Shown in pieces: positions 1 through 9,066 of a DNA stretch of 64,000 bases (its first letter is position 1; every line of letters starts with the position of its first letter). The stretch comes from Pseudomonas abieticivorans (GTDB taxonomy: Bacteria; Pseudomonadota; Gammaproteobacteria; Pseudomonadales; Pseudomonadaceae). The notes under the pieces were generated by a model. That model had not been told where the DNA came from. It did no database searches and saw only the letters and a list, made by a program, of their open reading frames with translations. The translations under genes and the position numbers were made by a program. The stretch spans positions 4,953,501 through 5,017,500 of the forward strand of contig NZ_CP094975.1 in NCBI RefSeq assembly GCF_023509015.1. The letters run 5' to 3'.

Positions 1-2406
1 GTGCCCGCTCTGCCAGCCTTCAAGCAACTGGGCGGTGCCCGCCGCGTGCGCCAGGGCAGCTTGGCGCGCGGGGTAATCCACGGGCCGGCGGTTGTCGGGG
101 TCGACCAGGCTGAAGTCCCAGAACTCGGCGCCCTGGTACAGGTCGGGCAGGCCCGGCGCAGTCATGCGCAACAGGGTTTGCTGCAAACTGTTGAGCGCGC
201 CCGGCACGGCAATCTTGTGCGCGGCGGCGGCGATCGAGGTGCGCAGCTGTTGCGCCTGAGGCGCCAGCAACAGTTGCTCCAGGAACGCTTTGCAGGCCTG
301 TTCGTAGGGCTCGTTGGGCGCGCTCCAACTGCTGGCCAGCTTGGCTTCGCGCAAGGCTTTTTGTTGCCACTGGTAGAGGCGTTCGGCGTAGGCCTCAAGG
401 CCCTGGTGATCTTTGGCGTCCAGCGTCAGTGGCCAACTGCCAAGCAGGGCCTGGTAAAGCATCAACTCATCGCCGGGTGAGGGTGCCATGCTGCCTGCCA
501 CGTCGCTGCGCAAGGGCTCGGCCAGTTCTTGCCAGTGCGCCACGCGGGCGGCGTACCAGTCACTGCATTCGCTGAGTACCGCCAGGCGCGCACGGCTGTC
601 TTCACCGCGCTTGTGGTCGTGGGTGGCGGTGGCCAGCAGGTTATCCGGGAAGTTCGCCAGGCGCTGCTCACAGGCCTGGTGAAACGCCTGTGGTGGGGCA
701 CTAAAGTGTTCGGCGTCAAAACCCACGTCGTTGCGCGAGAGCACAATGGCCGAACGGTAGAACGCGGTGTCTTCCACAGCCTTGGCCGCTGCCGGCGAGG
801 TCAGTTGCTGGAAGCGCACGCAGGCATGGCGCGCCAGTTTGCGTTGGCGGCCAAACGGCAGGCGCCGCCACGGGTCGCCGCCCAGCCAGCGTTGCAGGTA
901 GTCCAGTACCGGCCAGTCGGCTTCGCCCAGGGTGCTGCGGGCACCCTCCATGGCCTGCTGGAAGAACGGCTCATCTTCTGCCGGGCGCCCGCACGCGCTG
1001 ATGTAGGTGCGGTACACCGGGAAGTGCACGATCAGTTCCTGCAAGGCGCGGCGGATGGCGCCCAAGGTCATGTCGCGGCTCATCAGGTCGCCACGGGCCA
1101 CTTGCAGCAGTGCCTGGGCGACCGATTCGAAATCGCCGGCCAGGGTGCCGTTGAGCACCAGGTGGCGCGCGGCCAAGGCCTCTTCGGCGAACTCGGCGGG
1201 GCGCCCGCTGGCCTCGCTCCACAGCTCGGCCAGCGCCGGCTGGCCTGCGGGGTCGTGCTGCAGCAAGGACAACTGGTTCATGAATTCGTAGCCGGTGGTG
1301 CCGTCCACCTGCCAGTCGCGGTGCAACTGTTCACCGGCGCCGAGAATTTTTTCCACGTAGATCGGCACCCTTGCCAGCGCTGCATCGGCAGGTCGATCGG
1401 CCAGCAGGCTGTCGACCCGGCGCCGCAGCTTGCGGCAATAGCCACGCGGGTCGGCCAGGCCATCGATGTGGTCGATGCGCAGCCCATCGATCAGGCCGCG
1501 GCCGATCAATTCGAAGAGCTTGCCGTGGGTGGCCTCGAACACCGCCGAGCGCTCGACCCGCAGGCCGCCCAGCTCGTTGACATCGAAGAAGCGCCGCCAG
1601 TTGATATCGTCGGCCGCCGTGCGCCAGCTGGCCAGGCGGTAATGTTGGCGCTCCAGCAGGCGGTGCAGGCGCTTGAAGCCATGCTCCTGGGTGGAATCGA
1701 AGCGCGCCAGCAGCGGCTCGAGAATACCCGGGCGCGATTCCACCATCACCTGCAGTTCGGCGCGCAGGTCGGCGGCCTTGGCGTAAGCCTTGGGGTCGTT
1801 CTCCAATGAGCCGAAGCGCGCGCCCAGCTTGCCCAGCGCCGGGTCGTTGGAGGCACTGAGGATGTCGGCGTAATCCGGTGGGCAGATCGGGAAGCGGTGC
1901 TCGTAATGCTCGATGTAAAAGCTGCCGCGGTCGTTATCGAACCGCAGCGGTATTTCGCCGGCCTGCAGCACGCTGCCGTAGTCACTGCCCAGAAATGGCA
2001 TCAGCAACTGACCTTCGAGCATGGGGTCGGGGGAGTGCCACTGGATGTCGAAGAATTCGGCGTAAGGGCTGCGCCGACCCCACTCCAGCAGGTCCAGCCA
2101 CCAGGGGTTGTCGGCACCGCCGACGGCCATGTGGTTGGAGACGATGTCCAGGATCAGGCCCATGTCGTGTTCGCGCAAGGCGCCAACCAGGCGCACCAGC
2201 GCGGCCTCGCCACCCAGTTCCGGGTTGACCCGGGTGGGGTCGACCACGTCATAGCCGTGCATGGAGCCTGCGCGCGCCTTGAGGATGGGCGAGGCGTAGA
2301 CGTGGCTGATGCCAAGGCTTGCGAAATAGGGCACCTGTGCGCAGGCGTCGTCCAGGGTAAAACCTTTGTGCAGTTGCAGCCGAATACTGGCGCTGATTGA
2401 ACTCAT
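1..2406 (-). CDS. treY: Maltooligosyl trehalose synthase, 3' end beyond the window
   Basis: TreY isomerises the reducing-end alpha-1,4 bond of maltooligosaccharides to alpha-1,1, making maltooligosyl trehalose in the cytoplasm, the substrate for TreZ. The frame is open for 802 codons from ATG at 2406 to the left edge, so roughly the last 100 residues of a protein usually near 900 are missing. GH13 motifs are clear: LILDIVSNHM near residues 84-93, LRIDHIDGLADP near 312 holding the catalytic Asp, EKILGAGEQ shortly after with the acid/base Glu, and ATHDHKRGED near 595. Its ATG overlaps the malQ stop by four bases, so the two are translationally coupled. It is the last visible gene of the glgA-treZ-malQ-treY operon. 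Confidence 0.95.
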   Translation of the reverse strand, partial: MSSISASIRLQLHKGFTLDDACAQVPYFASLGISHVYASPILKARAGSMHGYDVVDPTRVNPELGGEAALVRLVGALREHDMGLILDIVSNHMAVGGADNPWWLDLLEWGRRSPYAEFFDIQWHSPDPMLEGQLLMPFLGSDYGSVLQAGEIPLRFDNDRGSFYIEHYEHRFPICPPDYADILSASNDPALGKLGARFGSLENDPKAYAKAADLRAELQVMVESRPGILEPLLARFDSTQEHGFKRLHRLLERQHYRLASWRTAADDINWRRFFDVNELGGLRVERSAVFEATHGKLFELIGRGLIDGLRIDHIDGLADPRGYCRKLRRRVDSLLADRPADAALARVPIYVEKILGAGEQLHRDWQVDGTTGYEFMNQLSLLQHDPAGQPALAELWSEASGRPAEFAEEALAARHLVLNGTLAGDFESVAQALLQVARGDLMSRDMTLGAIRRALQELIVHFPVYRTYISACGRPAEDEPFFQQAMEGARSTLGEADWPVLDYLQRWLGGDPWRRLPFGRQRKLARHACVRFQQLTSPAAAKAVEDTAFYRSAIVLSRNDVGFDAEHFSAPPQAFHQACEQRLANFPDNLLATATHDHKRGEDSRARLAVLSECSDWYAARVAHWQELAEPLRSDVAGSMAPSPGDELMLYQALLGSWPLTLDAKDHQGLEAYAERLYQWQQKALREAKLASSWSAPNEPYEQACKAFLEQLLLAPQAQQLRTSIAAAAHKIAVPGALNSLQQTLLRMTAPGLPDLYQGAEFWDFSLVDPDNRRPVDYPARQAALAHAAGTAQLLEGWQSGH

Positions 2407-4484
2407 CGATCACGCTCACTGGCTTGTTGACGGGCATGGGCAAGCAGTTCCAGGCGCCGCGCGGCGTCGATGTCGTCGAGCAGTTGCGCTGCCTGGCCAT
2501 GGAAACGGCGACGCCAGTTGGGGTGGCTGTCGATGGTGCCGGGCAGGTTGGGCTGTTCGTCCACGCCCAAGGCGTCCTCCAGGGGTAGCAGCACCAGAGG
2601 GGCGCGGGTGTGGCCGATGAAACGCACGCTGGCGTCGATCAGTTGATCGGCTTCGTGGGCCTCGCCCTGGAAGTTCGCGCTGTCCTGGCCCAGCAGGTGG
2701 CGCAGGCCGCGGCGCTCCTGTTCACGGGTTTCGCGCCACTGGTGCTCGGTGTGGCTGTCGATCAAGGTGAGCTTGTGGTTCCAGTCGATGTCGCGTGCGT
2801 GCCACCAGCCGTTGAGGGTCGGCAGGTCGTGGGTGGTGCTGGTGGCCAAGGCATCGTCGGGCCATTCCAATACGTGCTTGAAGTGGCCGGTGTGATGCTG
2901 TTCGAACAGCAGCACGCGCATGCCAAGGATCTGCCGTGGCGCAAGTTTTTCCCGCAGGCCCTCCGGGACCGTGCCCAAGTCTTCGCCCAGCACGATGGCC
3001 TGGTGACGGTGCGATTCCAGGGTCAATAAGCGCAGCAGGTCGTCCACCGGATACTGCAGGTAGGCGCCTTCGCCGGGGGATGAGCCCAAGGGGATCACCC
3101 ACAAGCGCTGCAGGCCCATGATGTGGTCGATGCGCAAGCCGCCGGCGTGGGCAAAGTTGGCCCGCAGCATCTCGATAAAAGCGCGGAAACCGTTGCGCAC
3201 CAGGCCCTCGGGGGCGAACGCGGAGATCCCCCAGCTTTGCCCGGCGCGGTTGAGGATGTCCGGTGGCGCACCCACGGTCAGCGCCGAGAGCAGCTCGTCC
3301 TGGCGGCTCCAGGCCTGGCTGCCGGCACCGTCAGCGCCCACGGCCAGGTCGGCGACCAGGCCGATCTGCATGCCGCTGGAGGTGGCAGCGTTTTGCGCAC
3401 GCTCAAGGCTGCGGGCCACCAGCCATTGGCAAAAGGCGTAGTACTCGATGTCGCTCTGGTGTTGCGCGGCGAATTCGGCGATGGCCGGGCTGCGCGGGTC
3501 GTGCCAGTCCTTGGGCCATTGGCGCCAGTCCTGGGGCTGGCCACGGGTGGCGCAGTCGGCTTGCAGGGCCTCGAAGCGGCAGTGGTTCTCCAGGGCTTCA
3601 CCGCCGGCATGGCGGAAGCTGGCAAAGTCGGGGTTGAGTGGGTGGTCGCCGCTGCGAAAGTCCTCGTAAAGGGTTTTCAACAGGCGTTGCTTGGCGGCGG
3701 CGGCCAAGGGCCAATCCACCAGCGGCATGGCCTCCAGGCGTTGCAGTTCTTCTGCCAGTTGCGCGCGTTCAATGGCCACGCGCACGGCTCGTTCGCCCAG
3801 GAGGGTGCCGGGTGCCGCGTACAGGCTGTTGAGAAACAGCCGGCTGGACGGCGAGTAGGGGCTGTAGCGGTGGTTGTCGCTGCTGAACATGGCGTGCATG
3901 GGGCTGATGGCCAAGGCGTCGGCGCCGCGTTCACCGGCGCTGCGGGCGAGCATCTCAAGGGCCTGGGTGTCACCGAAACCACCATCGCCGGGGCGGCGAA
4001 TGCTGTACAGCTGCACGCCCAGGCCCCAGGCCCTCGGCGTTTCCTGGCCCAAGGCATCACCGACGCTGTAGCACCGCAGGGGCGCCACGGCCAGGGTGAA
4101 ATGCTGACCGTCGATGCGCACGTCCTGGTAGCCCACAGGCAACAGGCCCGGCAGGCGCGCCTGTTCGTCCAGCGTAAGGTCCAGGGTGGCGCCGTCTTCC
4201 TGGTACACCTGCAAGGCGGTGTTCGCGGCGAAGTGGCGACTGAGGTCCAGCGGTTGGCCGTAGTCGACCGTCAGCAGCGGCGGCAGGTGGCCTTTTTGCT
4301 GAACCTCGGCCAGCTCGCGCAGGCTTGCCTCGATCTGCTCGGGGCTGCCTGCAGGGTGGCCGAGCCCGGCCAATACCTTGCCTAACACGTCGTCGGACAC
4401 CCGCTGCGGGCGGCCGTTGGCGTCAGTCCAGTGCACCGCCAGGCCAGCCTGGCCTGCCAGTTGTTCCAGTCGCTCGTCACTCAT
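2403..4484 (-). CDS. malQ: 4-alpha-glucanotransferase (amylomaltase)
   Basis: MalQ transfers alpha-1,4-glucan segments between maltooligosaccharides and releases glucose, resizing the chains used by TreY and TreZ. The product is 693 residues, the same size as E. coli MalQ (694). GH77 motifs are visible: LRIDHIMGLQRLW with the nucleophile Asp, VLGEDLGTVPEG with the acid/base Glu, and TTHDLPTLNGWW. The start overlaps the treZ stop by four bases and its stop overlaps the treY start, giving a tightly coupled operon. Presence inside a trehalose operon rather than beside malP fits the known Pseudomonas arrangement. Confidence 0.96.
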   Translation of the reverse strand: MSDERLEQLAGQAGLAVHWTDANGRPQRVSDDVLGKVLAGLGHPAGSPEQIEASLRELAEVQQKGHLPPLLTVDYGQPLDLSRHFAANTALQVYQEDGATLDLTLDEQARLPGLLPVGYQDVRIDGQHFTLAVAPLRCYSVGDALGQETPRAWGLGVQLYSIRRPGDGGFGDTQALEMLARSAGERGADALAISPMHAMFSSDNHRYSPYSPSSRLFLNSLYAAPGTLLGERAVRVAIERAQLAEELQRLEAMPLVDWPLAAAAKQRLLKTLYEDFRSGDHPLNPDFASFRHAGGEALENHCRFEALQADCATRGQPQDWRQWPKDWHDPRSPAIAEFAAQHQSDIEYYAFCQWLVARSLERAQNAATSSGMQIGLVADLAVGADGAGSQAWSRQDELLSALTVGAPPDILNRAGQSWGISAFAPEGLVRNGFRAFIEMLRANFAHAGGLRIDHIMGLQRLWVIPLGSSPGEGAYLQYPVDDLLRLLTLESHRHQAIVLGEDLGTVPEGLREKLAPRQILGMRVLLFEQHHTGHFKHVLEWPDDALATSTTHDLPTLNGWWHARDIDWNHKLTLIDSHTEHQWRETREQERRGLRHLLGQDSANFQGEAHEADQLIDASVRFIGHTRAPLVLLPLEDALGVDEQPNLPGTIDSHPNWRRRFHGQAAQLLDDIDAARRLELLAHARQQASERDR

Positions 4485-6259
4485 GCAACATCTCCAGAAG
4501 CACGGGCCGGGGTCATGCTGACCACGGCGGTATAAGGGCCGAGTGAGTGGGACGGTTGTTGCGTAATAGCAAAGGGGTCGCTGTCGAAAATCCGCTGTTC
4601 CAAAGGCGCCAGCGGCACGTCCAGGCTGCGATCGCTCAGGTTCAGGTCGATGCGCCAGTGGCTGCCGTTACCCAGTTGCCACCGTGCGGTGAGGGCACCG
4701 CGGGCATGCACTTGGACACCCAGCCAATGGCTGGCGTTCAAGTGGGGTATCAGGTGATGGTGGCGCAGTTGCAGAAGCTGGCGGTACAGGGCCGTCCAGT
4801 CGTTGTCGCAGGTCAGGTTTGGTTTCGAGGCCTCGAAGGTGTTCGGCGCATTGGGGTCGGGAATCTGTTCGCGGCGCTCGGCATCGGCAAAGGCGGCAAA
4901 GGCCTTGAACTCGGCGCGGCGGCCCTGGCGCACGGCTTCGGCCAGCTCGCCATGGTGGCTGGTAAAAAACAGGAAAGGCGCGTCGGCGCCGTTTTCATCA
5001 CCCATGAACATCAACGGGATCATCGGCGACAACAACAGCAGAGCCGTGGCGGCGCGCAGTGCGGCCGGCGGGCATAGCTGGTGCAAGCGCTCGCCAAAGG
5101 CACGGTTGCCGATCTGATCGTGGTTCTGCAAAAACAGCACGAAGGCGCTGGGCGGCAGGTGCCCGCTGGGTTCGCCGCGCTGCTCGCCGTTGCGGTTAGT
5201 GTGGCCTTGGTAGACGAAACCCTCAGCCAGGCAGCGGGCGAGTTTTTCGGTGGGCTGGTCGCTGTAGTCTTCGTAATAGGCTTCGGTTTCGCCGGTCAGC
5301 AGCACATGCAAGGCGTTGTGCCCGTCGTCGTTCCACTGCGCGTCGTAGCCTTGCTCCATCAAGTGCGCTTGGTTGTGCTCGTTCTCCAGATTCAGCCATA
5401 CGTGGCGCCCGGCCGGGATGTGCGCACGGATTCGCCGGGCCATCAGCTTGAGAAACTCGGGGTCTTCGATGGCGTGCACCGCATCGAAACGCAGGCCGTC
5501 GAAGCGGTATTCCAAAAGCCACATCAGCGCGTTGTCGATGAAGAAGTCCTGCACCTGCGGGCGGCGAAAATCGATGGCCGCGCCCCAGGGCGTGTGTTTG
5601 TCCTCGCGCATGAAGCCCTTGGCGTACTGGCTCAGGTAATTGCCGTCAGGGCCGAAGTGGTTGTAGACCACGTCCAGCAGCACCATCAGGCCGTGGCCGT
5701 GGGCACAGTCGATCAAGTGCTTGAGTTGTTCAGGGGTGCCGTAGGAGGCTTCCGGGGCGTAGGGCAGCACGCCGTCGTAACCCCAGTTGCGAGCACCGGG
5801 GAATTCGGCGATGGGCATCAGTTCGATGGCAGTGACGCCCAGGGCCGCCAGGCGCGCCAGGTGCTGTTGCACTGCGGCAAAGCCGCCTAGGGCGCCCACG
5901 TGCAATTCGTAGATAACCGCCTCGGTCCAGGGCCGGCCTTGCCAGGCGAGGTGTTGCCAGGTGTAGGCGTTGGGGTCGACCACAAGGCTTGGCGAGTCGA
6001 TATCGCTTTGCTGGGCCCGGGACGCGGGGTCGGGCACCAGCAGTTCGCCGTTGATCTGGTAGCGGTAGGCGGTACCGGCCTGGCATCGGGTTTGAATCAC
6101 AAACCAGCCATCGGCCTGGGGCAACATGGGAAGGGATGAACCGTGCTCGATTTCCACGCTGACAGTCAGTGCATCCGGCGCCCACAGCGCAAAGCGCGTG
6201 TGGGCCGGATCGATCATGACAGCGCCGTGAGAGCAGGTTTCAGGTGTGCTTGAAGGCAT
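4481..6259 (-). CDS. treZ: Malto-oligosyltrehalose trehalohydrolase
   Basis: TreZ cleaves the alpha-1,4 bond next to the trehalose moiety of maltooligosyl trehalose and releases trehalose. The 592-residue product has an N-terminal carbohydrate-binding/isoamylase-like domain (RFALWAPDALTVSVEI) followed by a GH13 barrel with VVYNHFGPDGN, GLRFDAVHAIEDPEF (nucleophile Asp), WLNLENEHNQ (acid/base Glu) and FLQNHDQIGNRA. Start at 6259 has an AGAGAGG ribosome site about nine bases upstream and lies 17 bases after the glgA stop. It acts directly after TreY; the two enzymes flank malQ in the same transcript. Confidence 0.96.
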   Translation of the reverse strand: MPSSTPETCSHGAVMIDPAHTRFALWAPDALTVSVEIEHGSSLPMLPQADGWFVIQTRCQAGTAYRYQINGELLVPDPASRAQQSDIDSPSLVVDPNAYTWQHLAWQGRPWTEAVIYELHVGALGGFAAVQQHLARLAALGVTAIELMPIAEFPGARNWGYDGVLPYAPEASYGTPEQLKHLIDCAHGHGLMVLLDVVYNHFGPDGNYLSQYAKGFMREDKHTPWGAAIDFRRPQVQDFFIDNALMWLLEYRFDGLRFDAVHAIEDPEFLKLMARRIRAHIPAGRHVWLNLENEHNQAHLMEQGYDAQWNDDGHNALHVLLTGETEAYYEDYSDQPTEKLARCLAEGFVYQGHTNRNGEQRGEPSGHLPPSAFVLFLQNHDQIGNRAFGERLHQLCPPAALRAATALLLLSPMIPLMFMGDENGADAPFLFFTSHHGELAEAVRQGRRAEFKAFAAFADAERREQIPDPNAPNTFEASKPNLTCDNDWTALYRQLLQLRHHHLIPHLNASHWLGVQVHARGALTARWQLGNGSHWRIDLNLSDRSLDVPLAPLEQRIFDSDPFAITQQPSHSLGPYTAVVSMTPARASGDVA

Positions 6260-6276
6260 CGATGAAACCTCTCTGT

Positions 6277-7845
6277 TCAGTAGCGGGCGGGGGCTTTGAG
6301 GCTGCCCTTGACCATGTCCTCATAGAGTTTGGCGTAGGGTTCAACGGCTTGGCACCAGTTGAACGGTTGGGTCATGGCCAGGCAGCGCATGGCGTTGAGC
6401 AACTCCGGCTTGCTGAACACATAGAAGGCCCGGGCCAGGGCTTGCTCGTAGCTTTGTACGGTGGACTCGTTGAATAGGAAACCGGTCACGCCATCCTCGA
6501 TGGTGTCGGCAAGGCCGCCGGTGTTGCGCGCCACCGGCAACGAGCCGAAGCGTTGTGCGTACATTTGGCTCAGGCCACAGGGCTCGTAGCGCGAGGGCAT
6601 CAACAGGAAGTCGCTGCCGGCGAACATGCGCCGCGCATCGGTTTCGTTGAAGCCGATGCGCACGCCCACCTGGCCGGGAAAGCGCAAGGCCAGTTCACGC
6701 ATGGCCTGTTCTTCTTCCGGCTCGCCACGGCCGATGATCGCGATTTGGCCGCCTTGCTCGACGATGAATTCGGCCACGGCTTCGGTCAGGTCCAGGCCTT
6801 TTTGGTAAACCAGGCGCGACACCACCGCGAACAGCGGGCCCTCGCTGTCGTCCAGGCCGAACAGGCTGCGCACGTGGTCGGCATTGACCGCCTTGCCATC
6901 CCAGTCATTGAGGCTGAACGGGCAGATCAGGTGCGGGTCGGTGGCCGACTCCCAGCTTTCGTCGATGCCGTTGGGGATACCACTGAGCAGGCCTTGCTGG
7001 GCCTTGCTGCTGAGAAAACCTTCCAGGCCGCAGCCAAATTCCGAGGTGGTGATCTCTTTGGCGTAGGTGGCACTCACCGTGGTGATGCGGTTGGAGTAGG
7101 CCATGCCTGCCTTGAGGAACGACAACTTGCCGTAGAACTCCATGCCTTCCTGTTGCAAGGCATGGGTGGGCACGCCCAGTTCCGGGCAGCAGGCACGGCT
7201 GAACACGCCCTGGTACGCCAGGTTGTGAATGGTGAACAGGGTAGGGGTGCTCAGGCCGCGCCACTGCATGTAGGCCGGTGCCAGGCCTGCGGGCCAGTCG
7301 TGGGCATGCACCAGGTCGGGCTTCCAGTGGACCATGCCCAGGCCTGCGGCGATGTCGGCGGCGGCCAAGCCTAGACGTGCAAAACGGATGTGGTTGTCGG
7401 GCCAGTCGCGACCGTTGTTGGCACCGTAGGGGGTGCCTTCGCGCTCGTACAGTTCAGGGCAGATCAGCACGTAGATGACCAAGCCATCGGCCAGGTCCAT
7501 GCGGCCGATCTTGCACGGTGGCAGCGCAGCGTGGCCACCCAGTTCACCGACGATGTGGATCGGATTGTCGCTGTTCATGACTTGCGGGTAGCCGGGGATC
7601 AGTACGCGCACGTCATGCAAAGGGCTCATGGCCCGCGGCAGGGCGGCGGAAACGTCGCCCAGGCCGCCGGTCTTGACCAAATCAGCAATTTCGGAAGTTA
7701 CGAAAAGCACTTTTTGCTTGTTCGGATTGGGTACCGAGTCCGCCTGCAGCACCTTGCCTGTCGACACGATGCTCGGCACGTGGGCCGGTTCACTATCCTG
7801 TCTGTTGAAAATCTGTCCCTGGTTATCGACAGCAGCACTGATCAT
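6277..7845 (-). CDS. glgA: Glycogen synthase (ADP-glucose glucosyltransferase)
   Basis: GlgA extends alpha-1,4-glucans from ADP-glucose (GT5). The 522-residue product has a short extra N-terminus of about 45 residues, then the canonical VLFVTSEIADLVKTGGLGDV ADP-glucose site (a KTGGL motif) and a GT-B fold ending with MPSRYEPCGLSQMYAQRFG and RNTGGLADTIEDG. ATG at 7845 has a GGGAGAG ribosome site. It is the first gene of a four-gene operon (glgA-treZ-malQ-treY), which links glucan synthesis to trehalose release. In Pseudomonas such trehalose is used as an osmolyte and desiccation protectant (family knowledge). Confidence 0.96.
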   Translation of the reverse strand: MISAAVDNQGQIFNRQDSEPAHVPSIVSTGKVLQADSVPNPNKQKVLFVTSEIADLVKTGGLGDVSAALPRAMSPLHDVRVLIPGYPQVMNSDNPIHIVGELGGHAALPPCKIGRMDLADGLVIYVLICPELYEREGTPYGANNGRDWPDNHIRFARLGLAAADIAAGLGMVHWKPDLVHAHDWPAGLAPAYMQWRGLSTPTLFTIHNLAYQGVFSRACCPELGVPTHALQQEGMEFYGKLSFLKAGMAYSNRITTVSATYAKEITTSEFGCGLEGFLSSKAQQGLLSGIPNGIDESWESATDPHLICPFSLNDWDGKAVNADHVRSLFGLDDSEGPLFAVVSRLVYQKGLDLTEAVAEFIVEQGGQIAIIGRGEPEEEQAMRELALRFPGQVGVRIGFNETDARRMFAGSDFLLMPSRYEPCGLSQMYAQRFGSLPVARNTGGLADTIEDGVTGFLFNESTVQSYEQALARAFYVFSKPELLNAMRCLAMTQPFNWCQAVEPYAKLYEDMVKGSLKAPARY

Positions 7846-8265
7846 TGTTCTCTCCCGTGCATTAATACATGTGGCAAAGCACTTGTTTTATTGGCAGATC
7901 CCCCAGTGCAAACACACAAGTGCTACGCGTATCGGCTTATCCTGCCGATTGCGGATAGACGGACATGTGGGGGTAAACGGGCCGCGCCTCGGGTCATCAG
8001 AGGCAGCGGCCTACTGTAAACCTGACCAGCCATCCGATCAGAAAGTTCGACCTATTTTGGGTTGAAGTTTCTAGACGGTCGTGCGGCTGAATTTTCAGAG
8101 TAGTTGAGAACCGGTGACCCTGTCTCGGCAAGGCGACTGACGGGCGGCAAAAGCTCTGGCACGCACGTGCCATGTGGGTTGTACGACTTTGGTCGCATGC
8201 CTTGATCAAACGTTTGCGCGCCTATTTGCCCGGAAATCAAGTGCGTCAATATGCCGCACCATGAT
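7846..8265. other. Intergenic region upstream of glgA
   Basis: No convincing gene. The open frames here are short and look non-coding. Two small palindromes stand out: TGGCACG-CA-CGTGCCA at 8157-8172, and CAAACGTTTG at 8207-8216, which has the central CG symmetry of LacI/GalR-family operators. Both lie 300-370 bases upstream of the glgA start, so a role in the glgA operon is only a possibility. Confidence 0.4.
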
Positions 8266-8359
8266 CGCCTGTGGGGCGGATTTATCCGCGAAAAATACCC
8301 CCGCGTTAGGCCTGCCGAAACCGTGGCGAATTTTTCGCGGATGAATCCTCCTACAGGCG
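8266..8359. repeat. REP doublet (REPIN-like)
   Basis: Two copies of the Pseudomonas REP core face each other: GCGGATTTATCCGCGAA near 8276-8292 and its inverse TTCGCGGATGAATCC near 8334-8348, with GTAGGA-like outer ends (CCTGTGG, CCTACAGG). The spacing and inverted order are typical of REPINs, which are extragenic. It lies just beyond the 3' end of the NTF2-like gene. Confidence 0.8.
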
Positions 8360-8366
8360 CTTGGGC

Positions 8367-8810
8367 TCAACCCTGCGGCATTACCGAAGAGTGATGGCTG
8401 GAAATCAGCCATCGGTCTGTCACCCATCGGTAGCTGAACGAGTAACGTGCCCTGACCTTGTCGCCGGTGCTGGCGAAGCTGAACTCATAGATGCCGCTGT
8501 CCAGCGCAGTGTTGCAATCGGTCTGAATGTGGCGGGTGACGATGTTGCCGCGGGGTGCGTTGGCCATGAAGTGCTTGAAGTAATCGCGCTTTTCTTCGGG
8601 GCTGATCCGCAGTGAGTTGGAGACCGTTGGCAACAGGATCGAGCCTTCGGCATAGTGATCGAGCATTCGATTTGAGTCTTGTGATTGCAGCGACTGATTC
8701 CATTGATCGAACAACGCTGAGATCTGTGCATCGGTGGGTCTGATACATTCATTTGTGTTCGCGTGTACGGCCAGTGGCAGTACCGCGAGCAGCGCCATGA
8801 ATCCTTTCAT
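8367..8810 (-). CDS. Secreted NTF2/SnoaL-like (DUF4440-type) protein
   Basis: A 147-residue protein. Start at 8810 is chosen because a GGAGG site sits seven bases upstream and the product then begins with a clean Sec signal peptide (MKGFMALLAVLPLAVHA). The mature part has the pattern of SgcJ/EcaC or calmodulin-kinase association-domain NTF2 folds: an N-terminal helix (ISALFDQWNQSLQSQDSNRMLDHY), then AEGSILLPTVSN, then strands ending in RWLISSHHSSVMP. These folds are small periplasmic or cytoplasmic dimers whose ligand is usually unknown; no catalytic role can be assigned. It is divergent from the leader peptide at 8937. Confidence 0.75.
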   Translation of the reverse strand: MKGFMALLAVLPLAVHANTNECIRPTDAQISALFDQWNQSLQSQDSNRMLDHYAEGSILLPTVSNSLRISPEEKRDYFKHFMANAPRGNIVTRHIQTDCNTALDSGIYEFSFASTGDKVRARYSFSYRWVTDRWLISSHHSSVMPQG

Positions 8811-8900
8811 AGGTTCGCCTCCGTATAAGTGAAGCCAGACTATAAAGAGCGTCGGGACGCTTGGCACGATGCAGCCCATTACAATTTAAGTCCCCTGGCC

Positions 8901-8930
8901 TTGACCTTCGCAGGCAGGTTGAAGTATTTT
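8901..8930 (+). promoter_or_regulatory. Predicted sigma-70 promoter of the leader peptide transcript
   Basis: TTGACC (8901-8906) and TATTTT (8925-8930) are spaced by 18 bases. Transcription would start at about 8936-8938, at or next to the ATG of the leader peptide. That matches the lack of a convincing ribosome binding site in front of the leader and suggests a leaderless transcript. Confidence 0.45.
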
Positions 8931-8936
8931 GGATCC

Positions 8937-9002
8937 ATGAATAGATCGCAGCGTTACACCACCGTAACCACCACGACCGCCACCGGCGGGGCGTGTGGTT
9001 AA
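8937..9002 (+). CDS. Threonine-rich leader peptide (21 aa)
   Basis: A 21-codon frame that starts with ATG at 8937 and ends with TAA at 9000-9002. Residues 8-16 hold seven Thr codons (TTVTTTTAT), five of them ACC in the order ACC ACC, ACC ACC, ACG, ACC, ACC overall, followed by GGACG. The composition and position closely resemble the thrL attenuator peptide of enterics, which also has runs of Thr (with Ile). It is followed after 29 bases by a perfect intrinsic terminator, and its own 3' end can pair with that terminator. Here, however, the next gene is an isochorismatase-family hydrolase, not thrABC. The peptide is probably not a functional protein; its translation is the sensor. No strong Shine-Dalgarno is visible. 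Confidence 0.7.
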   Translation: MNRSQRYTTVTTTTATGGACG

Positions 9003-9066
9003 TGCGTGTGTGCGGTTAGCACGTAACACCCAAGGCCCCGCCAGCAATGGACGGGGCCTTTTTTTT
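8985..9066 (+). terminator. Attenuator: antiterminator and intrinsic terminator
   Basis: Terminator: AAGGCCCCG (9032-9040) pairs perfectly with CGGGGCCTT (9052-9060), followed by eight T. Competing fold: GGCGGGGC (8985-8992, inside the leader codons) is the exact complement of GCCCCGCC (9035-9042), which is the left arm of the terminator. A ribosome stalled on the Thr codons just upstream of 8985 would leave GGCGGGGC free to form the antiterminator. Translation to the TAA would cover it and allow termination. This is the layout of a classical amino-acid attenuator. Confidence 0.7.

Noticed and set aside
3123..4385. Long plus-strand open frame of 420 codons
   Set aside because: It lies antisense inside malQ, has Ala/Gly/Val-rich composition typical of a GC-rich shadow frame, and no ribosome site. 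The same holds for 529-1809, 10716-13397, 13615-15120 (minus), 22971-24299 (minus), 41373-43085 and 57824-59281.
8157..8172. TGGCAC element as a sigma-54 promoter
   Set aside because: TGGCACGCACGTGCCA has TGC in the wrong register (GC is not 12 bases after GG). It is a palindrome instead.
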